Source: Auanema rhodensis (taxonomy: Eukaryota > Nematoda > Chromadorea > Rhabditida > Rhabditidae). From it: a stretch of 64,000 nt of DNA. The position numbers and the translations under genes are program-made. Location of the stretch: positions 8,742,001 to 8,806,000 of the forward strand of contig OZ059899.1 in assembly GCA_964057225.1 (NCBI GenBank), given 5' to 3'. Under the pieces are notes generated by a model. It ran no database searches. It was not told the DNA's origin and worked only from the letters and a program-made list of their open reading frames with translations. Positions 62,283-64,000 of the stretch are shown piece by piece. Positions within the stretch are counted from its first letter, which is position 1. Each line of letters begins with the position of its first letter.

Positions 62283-64000
62283 TTTGAGATCTGAAATAAA
62301 CTAATTAAAACAGTTATATATGGATGTTAAATATTTCGAAACAGGAGAAAACAAAGGAAGTTCGTTAGATCATTCAAATTAGGATAATTTGTTTTGAAAT
62401 CTATTCGCAAATTATTTCAATATATAGTTTGAATTTGAAATTTAACAACTTTTAATGAGACTTGAGCATATATTGAGCAATTTGTGCTGTAAATGCTTAA
62501 ATTTAGGCTTAAATAACAAAAGATATTTTGGACTATGGCTGAACGTTAAACTGAACAGCTGGGATGAATCAGAGATTTCCCAGTTAAACAGAGAAAGGTT
62601 TATATTATAAGAAAGATGAAATGAAGCAAATAATTGAACGTAAAATAGAAAATTTCCAATTAGATTGACTTTTTTCTTTCTCTTCTGAAAATTGTTTCAA
62701 ATAACTAAGTTTTGCTTTGAGTACGTTTTCTTCAGTTAAACTCTGTTCTTGTGGTTCCAGCAGAAAATAGATTCTGAAGCAGTTTTCTGGTTGAAATGAC
62801 TAGAAAACTGACTTTAGAATTTAGGAAATGGACGAAAAAAAAACAGAAAAAAAAACCATTTCATATTGAGAAAATCAACTTTTCTCAAGTTGTTTTTGTG
62901 TATTATTAAAGCTTATGAAAAAAAATTTCATACATGCATATATCAACAGCAGGTATTATACTAATCCTCTGAGAAATAAGAATGATTTAAGAAATATCAC
63001 TCAGACTTAGTTTTGAAAGCCGAAACGCTTTTAAAATTTTAACGGCTTAAACAGATACATTTAGCCAAAGTTTGTCCGATTCGTCATGCTATCATTGCTT
63101 AGTAGTTTGGCATCATAATCAAAGATATGCTGTTTTGTGTTTGCAAAAACAACAACAACAACAGATAGCATCGTAAAAGTTATTGAAAAATATATGAAAC
63201 TTTGTGAGATACCTGATCTATGACCACAGAAGGGTAAGCAACATGAGATGCGATATGTCATCGAAGGGCGATGATGATACAACAAAAATAACAACAACAA
63301 CAACAAGTTGTCTCAGCTTCTTCCAAAAGTTGTATATGATGATGACAGATATCACCAGTACTACTCACAAGATTAGCTATGAGCTGAGTATGAATAGATA
63401 GAAGCTCAGAAGCTCAAACTCGTTTCCTCTGCCTTGGGTTCAGTAACGGAAAAAAGGAGATGTCTGGCTTGAACAGACCGGAAAGAGAGTACACATTGCA
63501 AAGAGGGAATGCAATGAGTCAAGGGAAGAAGCAAGACAAAGTGAATGACAACAAGAGAGGCAGAAGAGAAGAAAACAAGATAACGCCGCAAGTGGGACGT
63601 ATGAGCCAGTAGTTATATTCTCTTGAGGATATAAAATAAGTCATTCTTTTCAATGTTGTCCAGAATGCACATGTTTTACTTGTCATATACGGAAATAAGA
63701 AATTAAATGCGAGGAAGAGTGTTGTAATAGAAGATTTGAAAATAACAAAAAAATAAAAGAGAAAGAGCACAGAAACGAAATCACAGGTTGTTTTTTCTCA
63801 GTTATGTATTCATGTATGTACATACATATGTGTATAGCAAAAGAAAAATGTGGGAAAGGATATGGAAAGTTTAGTAAAAACCTTAATCTCTGACTGACAT
63901 TCGACAGACAAGGCAAGGAAATAATGGGTGAGGAGTAGATGAAGTAGCGAATGCAAAAGCAGGAACCCAATATAGTCGGAATTGACGAACAAAATCGGCA
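62283..64000. other. Upstream region of the PRKX-type gene
   Basis: No coding exon supported. It contains a CAA/ACA trinucleotide run near 63150-63165 and another near 63280-63305, and GC-richer DNA at about 63215-63600 that could be promoter or an outlying 5' exon. The window ends before any further gene is recognisable. Confidence 0.5.

Noticed and set aside
63061-63992. Several overlapping 60-95 codon minus-strand frames upstream of the PRKX gene
   Set aside because: They are hydrophobic, low-complexity, mutually overlapping in different frames and have no splice connection to the kinase start exon.
1-64000. Transposons, tRNAs, rRNAs and CRISPR arrays
   Set aside because: I saw no transposase or reverse transcriptase motifs, no terminal repeats flanking coding DNA, no cloverleaf-like segments and no spaced direct repeats. 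Only simple repeats and one coding minisatellite are present. A tRNA scan could still find something I missed.

Overview
This is nuclear DNA from a nematode. The window is AT-rich, genes are broken into many short exons by introns mostly of 40-60 bases with GT...AG ends and very little polypyrimidine tract, and the genes match animal families with a distinct worm flavour: a Crumbs polarity protein ending in ERLI, a RalGDS-type exchange factor, a PRKX-type kinase, and two giant EGF/VWA/C-type-lectin secreted proteins resembling C. elegans IRG-7. I rebuilt exon chains by hand. For five genes every exon joins in frame and the coding length is divisible by three, which is a strong internal check; a sixth (rgl-1) also closes, but its true 5' end was not found.

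Layout from left to right: (1) 719-2283 plus, a secreted-looking spermidine-synthase-fold protein. (2) 5355-17084 plus, Crumbs (crb-1), with a 4.35 kb first intron. (3) 17637-18447 minus, a 209-residue nuclear-looking protein I cannot name. (4) 20326-27365 minus, rgl-1 (RasGEFN, RasGEF and Ras-association domains), with a likely internal alternative first exon at 24437-24706. (5) 32166-42260 minus and (6) 43947-53818 plus, a head-to-head pair of colinear paralogues of roughly 2,200-2,300 residues. (7) 53912-55599 minus, a BTB/POZ protein. (8) 57524-62282 minus, the PRKX/Pka-C3-type kinase. The rest is AT-rich intergenic or intronic DNA with (AT)n and trinucleotide microsatellites and a few GC-richer islands that look like promoters or enhancers.

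The genes do not form an operon or pathway. From memory, the C. elegans homologues of genes 2, 4, 5/6 and 8 (F11C7.4, F28B4.2, F40F4.6 and F47F2.1) are all X-linked, so the window is probably a piece of the conserved nematode X element. The most interesting signals are the divergent paralogue pair, in which one copy carries an expanded mucin-like Thr/Ala/Pro/Ser repeat and only the last of four VWA domains keeps its metal site; back-to-back poly(A) signals at both convergent gene junctions; a perfect 11-bp palindrome just upstream of the BTB gene; and an adjoining CRE plus E-box upstream of rgl-1. No tRNA, rRNA, CRISPR array or recognisable transposon was seen.
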